This document shows, in pieces, positions 40,669 through 53,200 of a DNA stretch of 64,000 nt. The translations under genes and the position numbers were made by a program. Positions within the stretch are counted from its first letter, which is position 1, and every line of letters starts with the position of its first letter. The notes under the pieces are model-generated. The model was given only the letters and a program-made list of their open reading frames with translations. It was not told the DNA's origin and made no database searches. Source of the stretch: Aphanomyces cochlioides (lineage: Eukaryota; Oomycota; Saprolegniomycetes; Saprolegniales; Verrucalvaceae); contig JAHQRK010000008.1 in the NCBI GenBank assembly GCA_019828595.1, positions 1,116,001 to 1,180,000 on the forward strand, given 5' to 3'.

Positions 40669-42878
40669 TTACACGCAGACACAACATTTAGTCCCAACAT
40701 AATCTGCATCCTCTGTCTTTGTAGCAGTTGGGATTGAAATGACCAAACCCTGATTGTCTGGGGACGATGCTTCGGTGGGGATTTGATTTGTCCGTCGTTC
40801 GTCTTTGGCAATTTGGTTTTCATCGCAGTAGTTGACGTACGCCACGAAATGGGTCTCATACTTTTGCCAGTCAGATTTCTTTGCCAGTGTATCGAGCCTC
40901 TTTTCTTGCAGGTAACGAGAAGGAGGCTTGAGAAACGCTATCGCGTCGGCTCCATGCTTGCAAAACGTAGCTGGCTTATTCAATGCAACGCAGTCTTGGC
41001 AAAATCGCAGCGACTGAGGGGGTTCAGTGCAATGATGGAGTAATCCGTGAATTTCAGATCGACATCCATGACATGATACATCCTTCCAAATGTCTTTGGT
41101 CTAGCTGGCATGGTCTAATTCTGTTTCAAATGCGTCTATCTCTTCCAGAAGCTCAAAACAGCCAGAATTCATCTTGATGACAAACATGGCCGGTAGTGCA
41201 CGAGTATAATGCGCATGAGAACGATCATGCACTGCTGCCAAACGGTCAAGGGCTTCCTGGTATACTGACATAGCACGGTTGTAGTCTTTCATTCCCAAAT
41301 ATACCAATCCCAAGTACCTAAGACCTAGAAAGTGGCTGTGAGCATAAAAGATATATGAAACTTACAGTGTGCTTTCATGTGCTCAAAATGGTGGTCGTGC
41401 TTGAGGCATTCTAGTAGCAGCTTTTCCGCTGTGGTATAATCACCAAGAAGTCGATACGCGTCGCCCTCATTAGCTTGAATTGTCAGGGTCTTTGGATGCT
41501 CTGGTCCAAGGGTTCGTCTGTAAACTTCGTAACACGCTGTGATGTGCTCAGCACCTGACGCAAAGTCGCCTAGCTTTGTGTATGCAACTCCTACGTTATT
41601 TCGTATTCGGCTGGTTTCGGGGTGGTCGTCACCGAGAATACGCCGTTGGATGGCAAAGCAGCGTAAGTTCCACTCAAGCGCTTCTTCTAACTTGCCTTTT
41701 TCAGACAGAAACACTGCGATTTGAGACATTGTGTAGCGCGTTTGCAGGTTCTCCTCACCCAAAACGCTCCTTTGTCTCTCAAAGCATTCCATCAGGAGGG
41801 ATAAACCCAAGTCATATTCGCAGATTGAGCCATAGCAATGACCCAAGTGGTGCATCGTTGCCAACGTGTCAGCGTGATCTTTCGACAACAGTTTTATTTG
41901 TTTGGCGAGGGATTCTTGCAGCAGTGGCTCCCATTCTTCACGTGGATGTCCTTCATCAAACTTCAAAGCAGCCAACAATGTTTGAGCCTTCCACGTATTT
42001 GACGATTGATCTTGCAGGTCTTGACGATAAATGTTGACTGCTGCTTGGCATGTTTCCATGCTAGCAGCAACCTCTCCATGCTCTTGGAGAAAATCGGCTT
42101 TGACGAGTAGCCACGGTGCTTTATTTTCCAAACAAGGTGCTTGGTCAATTTGTTGGTCGACAGTTCGGGCCATCCACTTTTCAATAACTTCAAAGACCAT
42201 GCGATCCAACTGTGCAAAACCGACTTCGTCCCGAATGAGCTTGAAAATATTATCTCGGTCAGATGGAACTGTCGTCGAGGACTTTTCACTTTGAATCGTC
42301 GACAGCATTTGCTTGAAAGCTCCTTCGTTTTGAAAATCTTGAAGGAAACATGCTTTCTGCGATCTCCCCAAGGCAATTTCAAAGCGGGCATTCTCCATAA
42401 CGGAGGCGTACACTTCAAAAACACACCACGTTCGAGTCAATGTCGTCGGGTTGTTCCACGGACTCATAACCATCACAACGCTGCCAATTGCTCGCAACGA
42501 AGATCTGAAAACCTCAAACCAATGCTCAAAAGAATGAATGGCATCTTCAATTTCATGTTGGTTGTTGCAAAACGTACAAAACCACACCGCGACTGAATCG
42601 TCCAAGCCATTTTCTTGAAAGAAGTCGTCCAAGGCATCCACGACGTCCAAGTAGATATACGACCAGGCGTGGCTGACAAACCACGTCGCTGGCTTGGCGT
42701 ACAAATGGCCATCAGGTTGTTCACGAACATGTTCAACCAAAGACAACTTGGTCGATGCAGTGTATGGCAGCAGGAATTTTGTGCACACAGCACCAGTGGT
42801 GAGACCTTGGAAGGCCTCTCGTCCGCCGTGGATCTCGACAAAGTGCTTGAAAAACCCGAGCGTCAATCCAAGCGGCAT
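40669..42878 (-). pseudogene. TIR-like/TPR/ZZ family copy, near-intact with one nonsense codon
   Basis: Exon 1 from ATG 42878 (MPLGLTLGFFKHFVEIHGG; an in-frame upstream ATG at 43010 would add 44 residues) to 41366; a 41-bp intron 41325-41365 (gtaagt...tttctag); exon 2 41324-40669. The frame is open throughout except TAG at 41101-41103, where relatives have Trp in NWTQDVW. TIR-like part: FVSHAWSYIYLDVVDALDDF, AVWFCTFCNNQ, SPWNNPTTLTRTWCVFE. TPRs: LSKDHADTLATMHHLG, LGEENLQTRYTMSQIA, LGDDHPETSRIRNNVG, LGPEHPKTLTIQANEG. The finger after the stop has CHGC, CTEP (one Cys lost), CQDC and CKHG. A truncated product would lack only the ZZ part. Confidence 0.85.
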
Positions 42879-43196
42879 GTTGCTTTGACTTAACCTTTTC
42901 AAACTGAGTGTCAACAATTTTTGTGTTACGCTATCCGTATAATTATCCGGAAATCCTCTACTATTAATACTAGGCAACTTACAGTCAACATCCAAAATAT
43001 CTGTTGGCATTTGAGTACCTCCCCAGCGTCTTGAAGCAGCTATAAGACATACTCCGAGTAGAAGACTATTCTCTAGTGAGTTTGAAACTCAGCCACGGTG
43101 TTAGTCGCCCATTTTGGCTTTTTCCTCCTCTAAATACATTTTGATACAGTTTTCCCTTGGATTGTCAAATACTGTAGTAATCACCCGCCAATTTAG

Positions 43197-43448
43197 CACC
43201 CTCAACTACTTCAAGCACTACAATTGCGCCAAGTTTATGGATGTAATCGCGGCGGGCCACGCTCTTCATGTGTCGAAATATTTGTGCAATAAGTGTTGGA
43301 ATTGACTATTCCCCCCATTTGGCTTTTTTTCTCTTTTTGATACATTTCTTGCACAACATTTTCGACACATTAACGTTATGGCCGTGAGCGACCGCAATGA
43401 AATCCATAAACTTCGCCCATTTGTAGTGCTTGAAGTAGTTGAGGGTGC
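43197..43448. repeat. Large convergent inverted repeat with shared peptide coding potential
   Basis: The left arm 43197-43297 and right arm 43346-43448 are inverted copies of about 100 bp with roughly 80 percent identity by eye. Both, read toward the centre, can encode TLNYFKHYxxAKFMDxIA followed by VSK and LCxKC. Weaker similarity continues outward into 43114-43196 and 43449-43560 (GACTATTCCCCCC-type blocks). Family unknown. Confidence 0.7.
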
Positions 43449-43822
43449 GAAAATGGAGGGGATTATTTGGAAAGCCAAGGTAAAAATGTATATACAAAAC
43501 TGTATAAAAATGAATTTTAGGAGGGGGATAGGGGGGAATAGCCATTTCCTAAGTGTATCAAAATGAATATCAAGGGGGAAGTAGAAAACAATCAAGGGCT
43601 GCAAGAACAAAGGAGGGGTTGTATTTGACTACGCAGGTACGAGGGGTGGCTATATTGTACCTGAATTTCATCGCCTTTTTCGTTTTCAACGATATGACGA
43701 CCCTAATTCCTCAACCCAAGTTTGACTGCCTAACCTCCCCCATGGACGTCGACTTGCATCATCAGAGAAACTACAGCGCTCGGAGATTGAGATCAGATGG
43801 AAACCAGAAAAACTCGACTTGA

Positions 43823-45367
43823 TTATGGAATAGAGTTCAACAAAGCTTGCACCAAGCCAACACCAAAACCAGTTGCGCGTTCGCCATCTTTGACAGGAAA
43901 CGCCATGTCGACATGTGCCCACTGGCCCGTGGTTTCAAAGTCTCCGAGGTGGTTGGCAATGAATTGACCAGCGTTGATCACACCTGCATTAAAACGGTTT
44001 GCCGCCGTATTCTTCATGTCGGCAATTTCGCTCTTGAATTCCGAGCGGAAGAATTCTGGCACGTACGGCATGGGATGCACGAGGTCTCCGGAAGCTTTGC
44101 CAGCTGCGACGAGCCATGATTCAAGTTGGGCATCATTCGACACGACAGCGGCATGCTTGTCGCCCGTAGCAATACCTTGGGCACCCGTCAACGTCGCCAT
44201 GTCCAAAATCACTTGAGGATTCAAATGCTTGACTGCGTACGCGACGCCATCGCCCAAAATAAGACGGCCTTCAGCGTCAGTGTTGTTGATCTCGACCGTC
44301 TTGCCAGAGTAAAGCGTGTGCACGTCGTCAGGACGCGTTGCGAGTGGCCCGACCGCGTTCTCTGCCAAGCACAAGACAACATTGAGAGGGCGTTTTGATT
44401 GACCAGCGGCGACAGCGGCTTCAAAAGCACCGAGGAGGCCAGCTGCGCCGCCCATGTCTTGCTTCATGCCCACCATGAAGTTGGAAGGCTTGAGCGACAA
44501 TCCGCCGGTGTCGTACACGATGCCCTTGCCAACCAAAGTAACACTCTTGTCCGTCTTACTGGCCGTCGATGGAACATGGCTCAAAATGACGAGAGCTGGC
44601 GGATGCGCAGCAGCTTGACCGACACCGTAGATGCCGCCAAAGCCTCGTTCTCTGAGTTCTTCGCCACGGATGACAGTGATCTCGGCATTGACACGAGCGG
44701 CGACTGCGCGAGCTTCAGCGAGGAACGTATCGGTGTTGAGTTGATTCGGCGGGGCATCGATGAGTCGCTGAGCCAAGTGAATACCATTAGCAGTGGCGTT
44801 GAGTAGTGCCACCGTCGCAGCGCCAACCTCGTGGTCGTACACAACGACAACATCGTCAACTTTGACAACAGTATTTGAACCATCCAAGATGATTCCACTC
44901 TGAGGAAGCGACGTCTTGCTGTTGTAGTAAGTTCGAATGCCTTTGGCAACAGCCACACCGCCGGCAAGGACAGTCTTGGCTGGCTCAGGGAGGGCGAGGG
45001 CCACGACAGTCATTGTCTTGCTGCTGACGTTTGCTTTGACGAGCGAACTGATAGCGTGCGGACGGGCTAGCGTGTTGTGGCGGGCCACAGCCGTTGGCAA
45101 ATGAGCCAAAACGACGCTGACGAGCGATTCACCGACAGGGATGTAGAGATGCTTGGATGCTACCGAGTCAGTTCCTGGCGCAAGTTCTTTGACTGCATGT
45201 ACAAGAAGCGTGGCTGCAGATGGCGCAAGGGCGGCGCCATGGTTCAAGTACGTAAGAACGCGCTGGGCAAGCTCCAAGGCTGGGGTTTCCTTGGTCCCGA
45301 TCACGATTACCTTTGGCAAAGCATCGCCCAGAGCGAGCTTCTCGACGTCCGCCACATAGCGCACCAT
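43823..45367 (-). CDS. Leucyl aminopeptidase (M17 cytosol aminopeptidase family)
   Basis: 514 residues from ATG 45367 (MVRYVADVEKLALGDALPK); the longer open frame starts with TTG and is not a eukaryotic start. N-terminal M17 macro-like domain to about residue 150, then the catalytic domain: DAPPNQLNTDTFL, VTLVGKGIVYDTGGLSLKP (metal-binding Lys and Asp), VGMKQDMGGAAGLLGAFEAA, and the family signature NTDAEGRLILGDG (Asp, Glu and the catalytic-site Arg), then ILDMATLTGAQGIATG. Releases N-terminal residues, preferably Leu, from peptides; a hexameric dimetal enzyme, usually cytosolic. Length is normal (480-530), single exon, no lesions. Confidence 0.96.
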   Translation of the reverse strand: MVRYVADVEKLALGDALPKVIVIGTKETPALELAQRVLTYLNHGAALAPSAATLLVHAVKELAPGTDSVASKHLYIPVGESLVSVVLAHLPTAVARHNTLARPHAISSLVKANVSSKTMTVVALALPEPAKTVLAGGVAVAKGIRTYYNSKTSLPQSGIILDGSNTVVKVDDVVVVYDHEVGAATVALLNATANGIHLAQRLIDAPPNQLNTDTFLAEARAVAARVNAEITVIRGEELRERGFGGIYGVGQAAAHPPALVILSHVPSTASKTDKSVTLVGKGIVYDTGGLSLKPSNFMVGMKQDMGGAAGLLGAFEAAVAAGQSKRPLNVVLCLAENAVGPLATRPDDVHTLYSGKTVEINNTDAEGRLILGDGVAYAVKHLNPQVILDMATLTGAQGIATGDKHAAVVSNDAQLESWLVAAGKASGDLVHPMPYVPEFFRSEFKSEIADMKNTAANRFNAGVINAGQFIANHLGDFETTGQWAHVDMAFPVKDGERATGFGVGLVQALLNSIP

Positions 45368-45369
45368 GG

Positions 45370-46278
45370 TCGTCACTGAAAATGTGGCGTTCCAAGAAAA
45401 GCCAATCAAACGACGACTTTTGAAAACAGGTGCGTCTTTCTATCATAATGATTGCATACAAACTCTTATATAAACATTGACAATAAATTATTGTATTGTC
45501 TTTTTCGTTCAAATTTACAGTTTTGATCAAAATCGACGAAATTTGTGTGATCAATCGGGCAATAGTGAATTCAAGTATAATCGGAAGGTACATGAATTAG
45601 TGTGTGTGTGTTGGTGTGTTTTGTGTGTGTTTAAACAAACTCTGGACGCTGATTGGCTGGTTCGATTTGGTGATTGATTCAAAGTTTGATCGATTTCAGC
45701 CAAGTTCGAGTAAATCAGACAATATTGTTTTTACATTGAAAAAATATTTTTATGTACAATGACAGCTCCACTCAAGTGTGAAAAGCTGCTATCATGAAAC
45801 TTTCCAAGGAAGAGAGTTCCAGGCAGATTGCTCTCTGTATTTTCCTCAGCACTCTTTTGATAATCTTGGACTGAGGTAGATGATCGATCAATTGCAAGCT
45901 CTCTTTGGTACGAAATGCTGAGCGTTTCAAAATTTCACAAATGGTTCAAGACGTCAGGATCGCAAGGGCGGGGGCATTGAAATGGAATGGTATCAAAGAT
46001 GTTTTTGCAATCATACGTTCCAGGGAGAGTAGATTAAATACATGAAGCACGCAGAATGTGCGATGAAGTTTGAGGTTCCTGAAACACTTGGGCCTTATCA
46101 ATAAAATATATTTTGATAGCAATAATTGGAACAGAATATTGGCAGCAATACAATAGTTTGGGAAATTTTCATCAAAGGATGTTTTGGGTGCTTTTCAGGA
46201 ATTTTTGGGTGCGCTTCTGGGAACTCTGGTCAAATACTTGAACGATCTTTGGGCTGAACCGTCGCGCAAGTTGGTGCA
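45370..46278. other. Divergent intergenic region with GT repeat
   Basis: The region separates the divergently transcribed aminopeptidase and VPS13-like genes and so contains both promoters. An imperfect (GT)n tract lies at 45600-45632. No supported ORF. Confidence 0.55.
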
Positions 46279-49200
46279 ATGGTCCTGGAGGGCATTGCGA
46301 CGTCGCTTGTCCATACATTCTGCTCGCGATTTGTGAAAGATTTCAAGAAAGAGGTCAGCTCTACACTGCCTGACTGATCCACTCCCTGGTTCTGGTTGTA
46401 GAACTTGCACATTGGTCTGAATGGCGAAGTGGAGCTTTCCCATGTGGAATTCAAACTCGGTCTGTCAACAATTCCATGCAGATTCATGGCTAACTCTGCC
46501 TTTTAGAGGAAATCTTTCCCCTCCAACTGCCTATTGAGCCCAAAAGTGTGTACATTGGCCATATTCGGAGCAATTTTATCGCTGCGCAGTTGTCAACTCA
46601 GCCTCTGCATGTTGGTTCATCTCACTTCAGCTCAAATGCCGACCGATCTACATAATCTAGGTTCAGCTGTCAGATGTAGTGGTGCTTGTAGGCACGCCAA
46701 ATGCTCTAGCAACAGATCTCGAGGCATTGGATGCAGCCCAGCAGGCCAAAATTGACTGGATGGAGCAACTCTTGCGTGGTCAATGGCTCGAAGTGAAAGA
46801 ACCTGTAAATGGACCGCCCAAACAGGCCTCCGGAATGCCCACTTTGTTGTCGTATCTCCGCGACGCCTTTATAAGTCTTGAGCGGGTTCACATACGACTC
46901 GAAGATGCATCTACTTGCCGAAGTGTTGGAGTATTTTGGGAGAACTTACTTGTACATCCAGCAAATGTTGCGTAATTGGAGCTCTACTCGATATGTCATC
47001 CTAAGCGCTAGCCTTCTAGCCACGACTCAAATGGTTTTGAGAAGACGATCGAAGTCACGAATGCTTCGTTGTATGTCGTCCAAGGCGAGGCATATTTAAG
47101 CGCTCCACGAGTCCCGACAACAGTCGCTGGCTTAGCCTTGACACCATCTCAAGTCAGTTCAAATTTGACTTTCATAGCTGAATCTGTTTTCTAGTACGTC
47201 TTGTCGCCATTTTCAGCAATTGGACACGTCAATGGGCAGCCAAACTCGACTGTAAATATGTCTTGTTTTTTTACCGTTTAAATTGAATGTACCAGGTTCA
47301 TGCAACCATTCAAATCCCAGAGCTTCACGTACATCTACCCTGGAACCACTTGAAGTCTTTATGCGCATTGCTTCAAAGCGTCGACACCTTTGTCAGGTCA
47401 AGCTTACACCGTCGCTTTCGTCCGTCTTCAAAAAGACGAGGAGGTTGGCGAGCGTGGTGGCAGTACGCCATTTTTGCAGTCTTGCTCGAGCTACAAGACC
47501 CCGTCATGCGTCGTCCGACTTGGAAATTCACGATTAATTTAGCTCTCGTGGGTCTTCAATACACAGCTCTGCGTCGACGACTCCGCACGCATTTACTTCG
47601 AGTGCCGATTAACAAGTAAGCTGGTATTGGTATTCCTCGATGCTAATTTCATTGGCTTCACAGAGACGACTACTTTTTGCATTACCGAGAGGAGCTCAAA
47701 GATAAGCCATCTACGTCAACTTCAGCCTTTCCCATGCATCTCACGTCAGGACTGGGTAAACCATTCATCGCGGTAGGAAATGATGAACTAACACTGTCTT
47801 TAGGTTCCGTTGATTCGACTGTAACGAGCTTTGGAGCTAGTATTTTTGCTGGCGTGTACAATTTGGGCTCCAAGTGGAAAATGAATTTTCAAGACTCGAA
47901 ACCTTCCAACCGAGTCGACGAGGCAACCTTGCTGCAGCAATTATGGGCTAGGCAGCTCTATCTCGATGCTTGTTTTCGGCCCGTGGTTGTCGCTAAATTG
48001 AGACTTTTAGCAGTCCAACAAAATCGGTACTCTCTCCTTGGACTGGTTGCATTTAATCCACCTGTAGCAAACGCGATGAAGCGCAAAATATCCGTAGTCA
48101 AACATACAATAAGGCCACAGGCGTGCTTACAGTCACAATTGTTCAAGCTCACTTAAATCTTTCTCGAATAAACAAATGGCCACTACCGAGTGAACTACTT
48201 CTCTCTGTTAGGCTCAAGGTACGACTGAGCAACGTCGAATATTCATTTTAGTCGTTCACATGTGAATTAGGTTGGCGCTCAGGGTGTCGAATATGTTGGA
48301 AAGCCTGAGCCCTGTTCTCCGCCTTCAGCGTCCACCTGCTGTACTTGCGTCGGACTACCTGACACTTCAGATGGTGTGTGTACGTTTGGCCAAACGTATG
48401 AATTTCACTTGCGAGGAACTCCTGACGAAGATTATCTCTATATGTAAGCTGTTCCGAGCTCGTTGACAATTTAGATTGCAATTTTTAGCACCATGCAAGA
48501 TCGCTGGGCGTTTCCATACTTGCAACAATTCTCGACGAAGGCAAAATTGTTTCTAGCAGCATGTACCATAGCGCCACAGATCAACAATGACGTGGCATTT
48601 GACGAAGCCAAGGGCCATCTGCGAGTTCTGACAAATTTTTCCAAGCACTCTTGTGAGTGCTCAACGACGCCTAGTACATCCGAGTCGATGTATCGCAGTT
48701 TGTTTCCCCAACTTTACGAACTGAAGCACTCTTGGATCTCATGGTTGGCTAAATGTCGGTGGACATTTGTCTGAGTCCTGTTATGATTTAGGTTCAATCC
48801 TAATGAGAGCACCGGTGGAAAACAAAATTCAACAACTCTTACTCTATCGCAGCTTTCACTCGAATCGACAGTTGTTTTACATGTACGATACAACAACCTA
48901 CATCATTGTTGGAAAGTTAACCTTGAATTCTAGATCCAATTTGGCCCAGCGATTGCTAGCTCGATGCACATTCAACTGGTGCATTTGGCCCTGGTCTTTG
49001 AAAAGTCCTTGGACACCAAGCAAAGCCCAACCATACGAGGGTCAGTAGACGCTGTCATCGTTGACAGAGACCAAACAAGTCAACCTTGCGTTGTGTCAAC
49101 GGGAGTCACGCCTGCCATCGAATTTAAAACGACGGACTCGCCAAGATCTATTTCAAACCAGATCCAAGTTGGCTCCATGAATATAACGCTCTCAATACCG

Positions 49201-50099
49201 GGTCTTGTCCAGAATTACACTTCAGTCCTGCGGTGGAAAAATCAAGTGCTTGACCTCCTCGCCCTCTTGTGTGCTCCAATCTACGGCCCGTTTGGAATAT
49301 GGATCGCCCCACCACAGGATCCAAATCCAAGTAGTATTTGCGGCCCAACTGCTATTACGACAACTATTCACTTAGCAGGGCAAACGATCTTTCTGGATGA
49401 ATTAGGCACCTGGATATTGCCTACAGCAGTCATTGAGATGGTGACAAAGGTACAATACAGATGCGTGTATCTCCTAACGAGTAATAGAATAATGCTTCGA
49501 CCATTTCGATCGGGGATACAAAAGTGGCATCGCTCTATTGGAATGCATGGGAAAGTTTCCGAAGGCATCTTGACGCTGCGATGACTGCTGAAGATGTAAA
49601 CTACCCAACTACTTGGAATGAATAGTCATGCCATCATTGTAGATCACGGAGAGCTCTTTGACGTTGACAGAACCCCCCCAACCAGTATTGATCCTTCTGA
49701 CGCAGGGTATTGTTGTCCTGAAGCACCACACGAACCGAGGGAAACCACAGGAGAGAGTCCTCTGGCTGCATCGTGCCAGCTTAATGCTCGGGAAATCTCG
49801 ATACGATCCTGCACCGTTTCGTAATTCTCCTTCACTAGTATTGAAGTTGACATTTCAATCCTGTAGAAATGCCACTGCGTGAAATACGGCGAGTTTCGAC
49901 TGGTAACAGCTCAGCAGCCTTCCGTCGCACTGGCACGCTTGAAAATGCATCCTTGTATCTCACATTGGAATCCCCAAGGCGTTCGATCAGCCTGGAATTT
50001 ATCCACACTACGATTCGCCACGAAATTCAAACGCTCATCCATTCTCTCATGATTGAGCCAGCACAGCGAGATTTCCCACTGACGTTGTCGAGCACATGA
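46279..50099 (+). CDS. Chorein/VPS13-type lipid-transfer protein, short form
   Basis: N-terminus resolved by hand: exon 1 46279-46353 (MVLEGIATSLVHTFCSRFVK then DFKKE), exon 2 46402-46459 (NLHIGLNGEVELSHVEFKL), exon 3 46507-46610 (EEIFPLQLPIEPKSVYIGHI), exon 4 from 46661 (VQLSDVVVLVGTPN). All introns are GT-AG and in phase. This is the chorein_N pattern of VPS13-family proteins: a hydrophobic start helix, then NLxIGLxGEVEL, LPIEPKxxYIGHI, a DVxxLV strand and VHIRLED. Downstream, WWQYAIFAVLLELQ (about 47455-47500) matches the WWKYA motif of VPS13. Remaining exons (to the TGA after PLTLSST at 50099) are not fully resolved. The family moves lipids between membranes at contact sites. At about 1,100 residues it is far shorter than typical VPS13 (3,000+), lacking a visible VAB or ATG-C region. 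Convergent with the UBR gene. Confidence 0.75.
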
Positions 50100-50293
50100 A
50101 CGATTCTGGCAAATTTTCTATCCCTTTGAAGTCAAGCTGCTCTGCGACATAGAGAGTAATAATGAAGGGAGTGCATCGAATGAAATAACTCTGCTAGGCA
50201 CGCTTGAACTTTGGAAATTAAGCTACCTGAGTGTAAAAAATTGAGTTTGTAGACAATGTTGGTAGGAAATAATGATACATGTTGGGTTCATAC

Positions 50294-53200
50294 TTAGTAG
50301 TGGCTATTTGGTACAATATGAGTGGCAATATTTTGGGACTGGACAATCTCCATCGGAATGCCTTGTTGTATCCACAGTCGCAGCAATTGATCCCGTGTCT
50401 GTGTCTGGAGAAACAGTGGCCGGCCTCGATACGTCGCCACGGAATGGTTTTCGCCAAAACCTTCTCCATATTCGTCCACGTAAAGTCTATATAATATACA
50501 GTTGAGCCTCATTAGATTGACAATCATGATTTCTTACCCGTGTCCATAAAAGGCGGCGAGCTTTCCACTAACTAACAAGACTGTTCCCTCTAAGACTAAC
50601 AAGAATAACCCCACACCGCGTCCACATTTATGCGCATGTAGTGTACCTAAACAATGCGTTAGTTTCAAGTTCATAATTTTCACAGGACTTACATGCACCA
50701 GAGACGGACATTGGCGTAATGGCTTTACAAGACGAGGCTGCACATAACAATGATCCGCAAATCAAGCAAAGAGCAGGTCGTGCAGGGAAAAGTTGACAGG
50801 ACCGGCATACTTGTTTGGTCAATTGAAGGTAGAGAGAGTTGTAAGAGGTGGGTAATTGCCGCAAATACTGCGTGCGGTGATGAAACCAAATCACACTTAG
50901 GGGAACGTGCGATGTGTCGAGATCTTGATGGAGCACTGGAGACCATGATAAAATATTTTGTTTCAATCGCCACTGGGCTAACACTTCTTGAGGGTCTTGC
51001 ATGGTTTCATACCTAGAGAAAAATAATCAGTTGCGTTGTGAAGGTGGCATTGTTTACGTGTTTTGAAAAGCGCATATCCAAGTGTGAATCAATTGCTTCA
51101 ATGTAGGAGGAAGCTCTGGTAAGATGAGCCATGTGATTTCATACGGTGCGATCATAGTTTGCGCTTCTCTGCAGAAGGGAAACACTTCCATTGCGACCAA
51201 ATCCACCAGTCGGCCCCATTCGTTCTCTGGCCATGCTATTGATCCTTCAAGAATTTGCAGCAGAGAACCAGCGGCTCGGGCTTTTGTCACGCCACCGCAC
51301 CAACTTTGTAAAAACCATTCTGTAGCAGCTTCATCCACAGGTACGGATAATGTCGGTGCACTAGCGAGCCATAGCGACGTCTGGACAATAAAAGCCAGTG
51401 CAACAAGTTGGACAATGCAAGCTGCGTCCACGTAATTATCGCTGAGAAGAATTCCCCGTGCTACAATCTATGTTGCCATGGATCAGCTCATCACAAAGAA
51501 AATTTTGAACGTACAGATCCAAGGTCGTGAATCAGCAAGGGCTTCATCCCCACGACGGAAATCCACGTCTTCTGAACTTGTGTGAGTGTATGCGTATCCA
51601 AAACGACCGAGCGCTCGTCAGATGTATGACCCAATTTCAATAGCATTCGCAGCTGCCAAGTCAGCCAAGGATGCCTCAAATGCCTCACTGCTGCCACGAA
51701 AGGCTGAATTTTATCTTTTGAAATGTCTGTCAATGCTGTAGTCCACCGTGTTGTAAAGACAGCATGGCATGCTGTCGTGATGTAGCGTTCTGGGTAAGCT
51801 TTTTCAATTGCTCCTGTGGCCACTCGATGAATTGACATGCATAATTTTGCCAATCCCTACAAAAGAAAAAATGAAAGAACTACGCTTTAAATCGCAAGCT
51901 CACCTCAGACAATGGCGACGACAATGCATCCGTCGAAGGCGGCGAAGGGGCAAAGAGCCATTGTTCCCATGAAAAATCATCCAAGGCATTTGGAGGAGCG
52001 AGAGGGGGCGCCGGTTCATTCACGATTGGAACGAGTACATTTGAAATGGCTTTGCACAGTGGACATAAAAATTCTCCTTTTTTTACATCAACGGCGTTCA
52101 AATATGCTTCACCTAGAAAGTATCACGAAGTTTTAGATTCAGGTTTGTTGTCAACTGAACCTGTGATAACTCGTTGAAATTGCGCGGCATAATAACTTTC
52201 CCAACAACTTGCATGGACACAATGGCCACAGCATTGCATGGTCAATGAGACTTCCTTCTTCATGTCTTCCCATGGAGTTTTCTTTACATGGCCCGAAGGA
52301 ACATTTAAGCTCGATGGGTGGACAAATCCCACGTAACAAAGCGCACTATCGTCACCAGCTTCCTTTGCGAGACACATAGCACAGACATTTTGCGCATCCG
52401 ACTCATCGTCGCTGATAGTTTCGTCCAAATAGTCTGAAAAAGCAGCTTGTTGTTGCTGCATTTTAAGAAGCGCCATTTGTTGTGCACGATGCCTGAGAGA
52501 ATCCGTTTGGGAGCCTGTCGAGGACGGAGGGGACGAAGCTAATGCAGGGGCGTATGCTATCGAATGAAACCGTGGATAGCTGGAGAGTTCGTGCAAAATC
52601 CATTGGATATGGCGACCTCGTTCGTGGTCGGTCGTATCTCTCGATGGAACATCTTTGGTCCAAGGATTCAATTCTTCCAATGTCGGCACAATTGATGGCA
52701 GCCATTCTAAGAATTGATTTCCGAGTTCGTGATACACAGGATGATCCTACAGCAGCCCAAAAATTATCCAAATGGAGAACTTAAGAGATCATACCAAGGC
52801 GGTTCGTAAGGCGTAAAGTTGCAGTGTGAGCAAATGAACAGCCATTGTACTTAGTGTCAAGGGAACTTCATCCATATGCCGAACAATTCCTTCCAGCGCG
52901 GGAGTAAGCGCAGGATGGAGCACGAGGTAGAACGCAGGTTCGAATTGTCCAAGCAATCCTACGCCATAATCAAATCTTAGCACTTTGCTGGATTGCATTA
53001 TCTTACCATTGGAAAGATGCAATGGCGGCGGCACTGCTGGAAGGTACATACGATCCTGAGCTGCATTATTGCTATTCTTTTTAAACTGCTCCATTCGGTA
53101 CTCTAGTCGGTTTAGTCGGGCAGCTTCGTGTTGTTTCCGAGTTAAATGGATCGTAGTTGCATCGTACAATTCGAGATGTTTTGGATCGAGCGTATAATTC

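Noticed and set aside
43114..43305. Small plus-strand gene
   Set aside because: Coding potential derives from one arm of the inverted repeat; the mirrored arm encodes the same peptide on the other strand, so treated as repeat.
45368..45409. N-terminal extension of the aminopeptidase
   Set aside because: Opens with TTG; the ATG at 45367 gives the normal M17 length.
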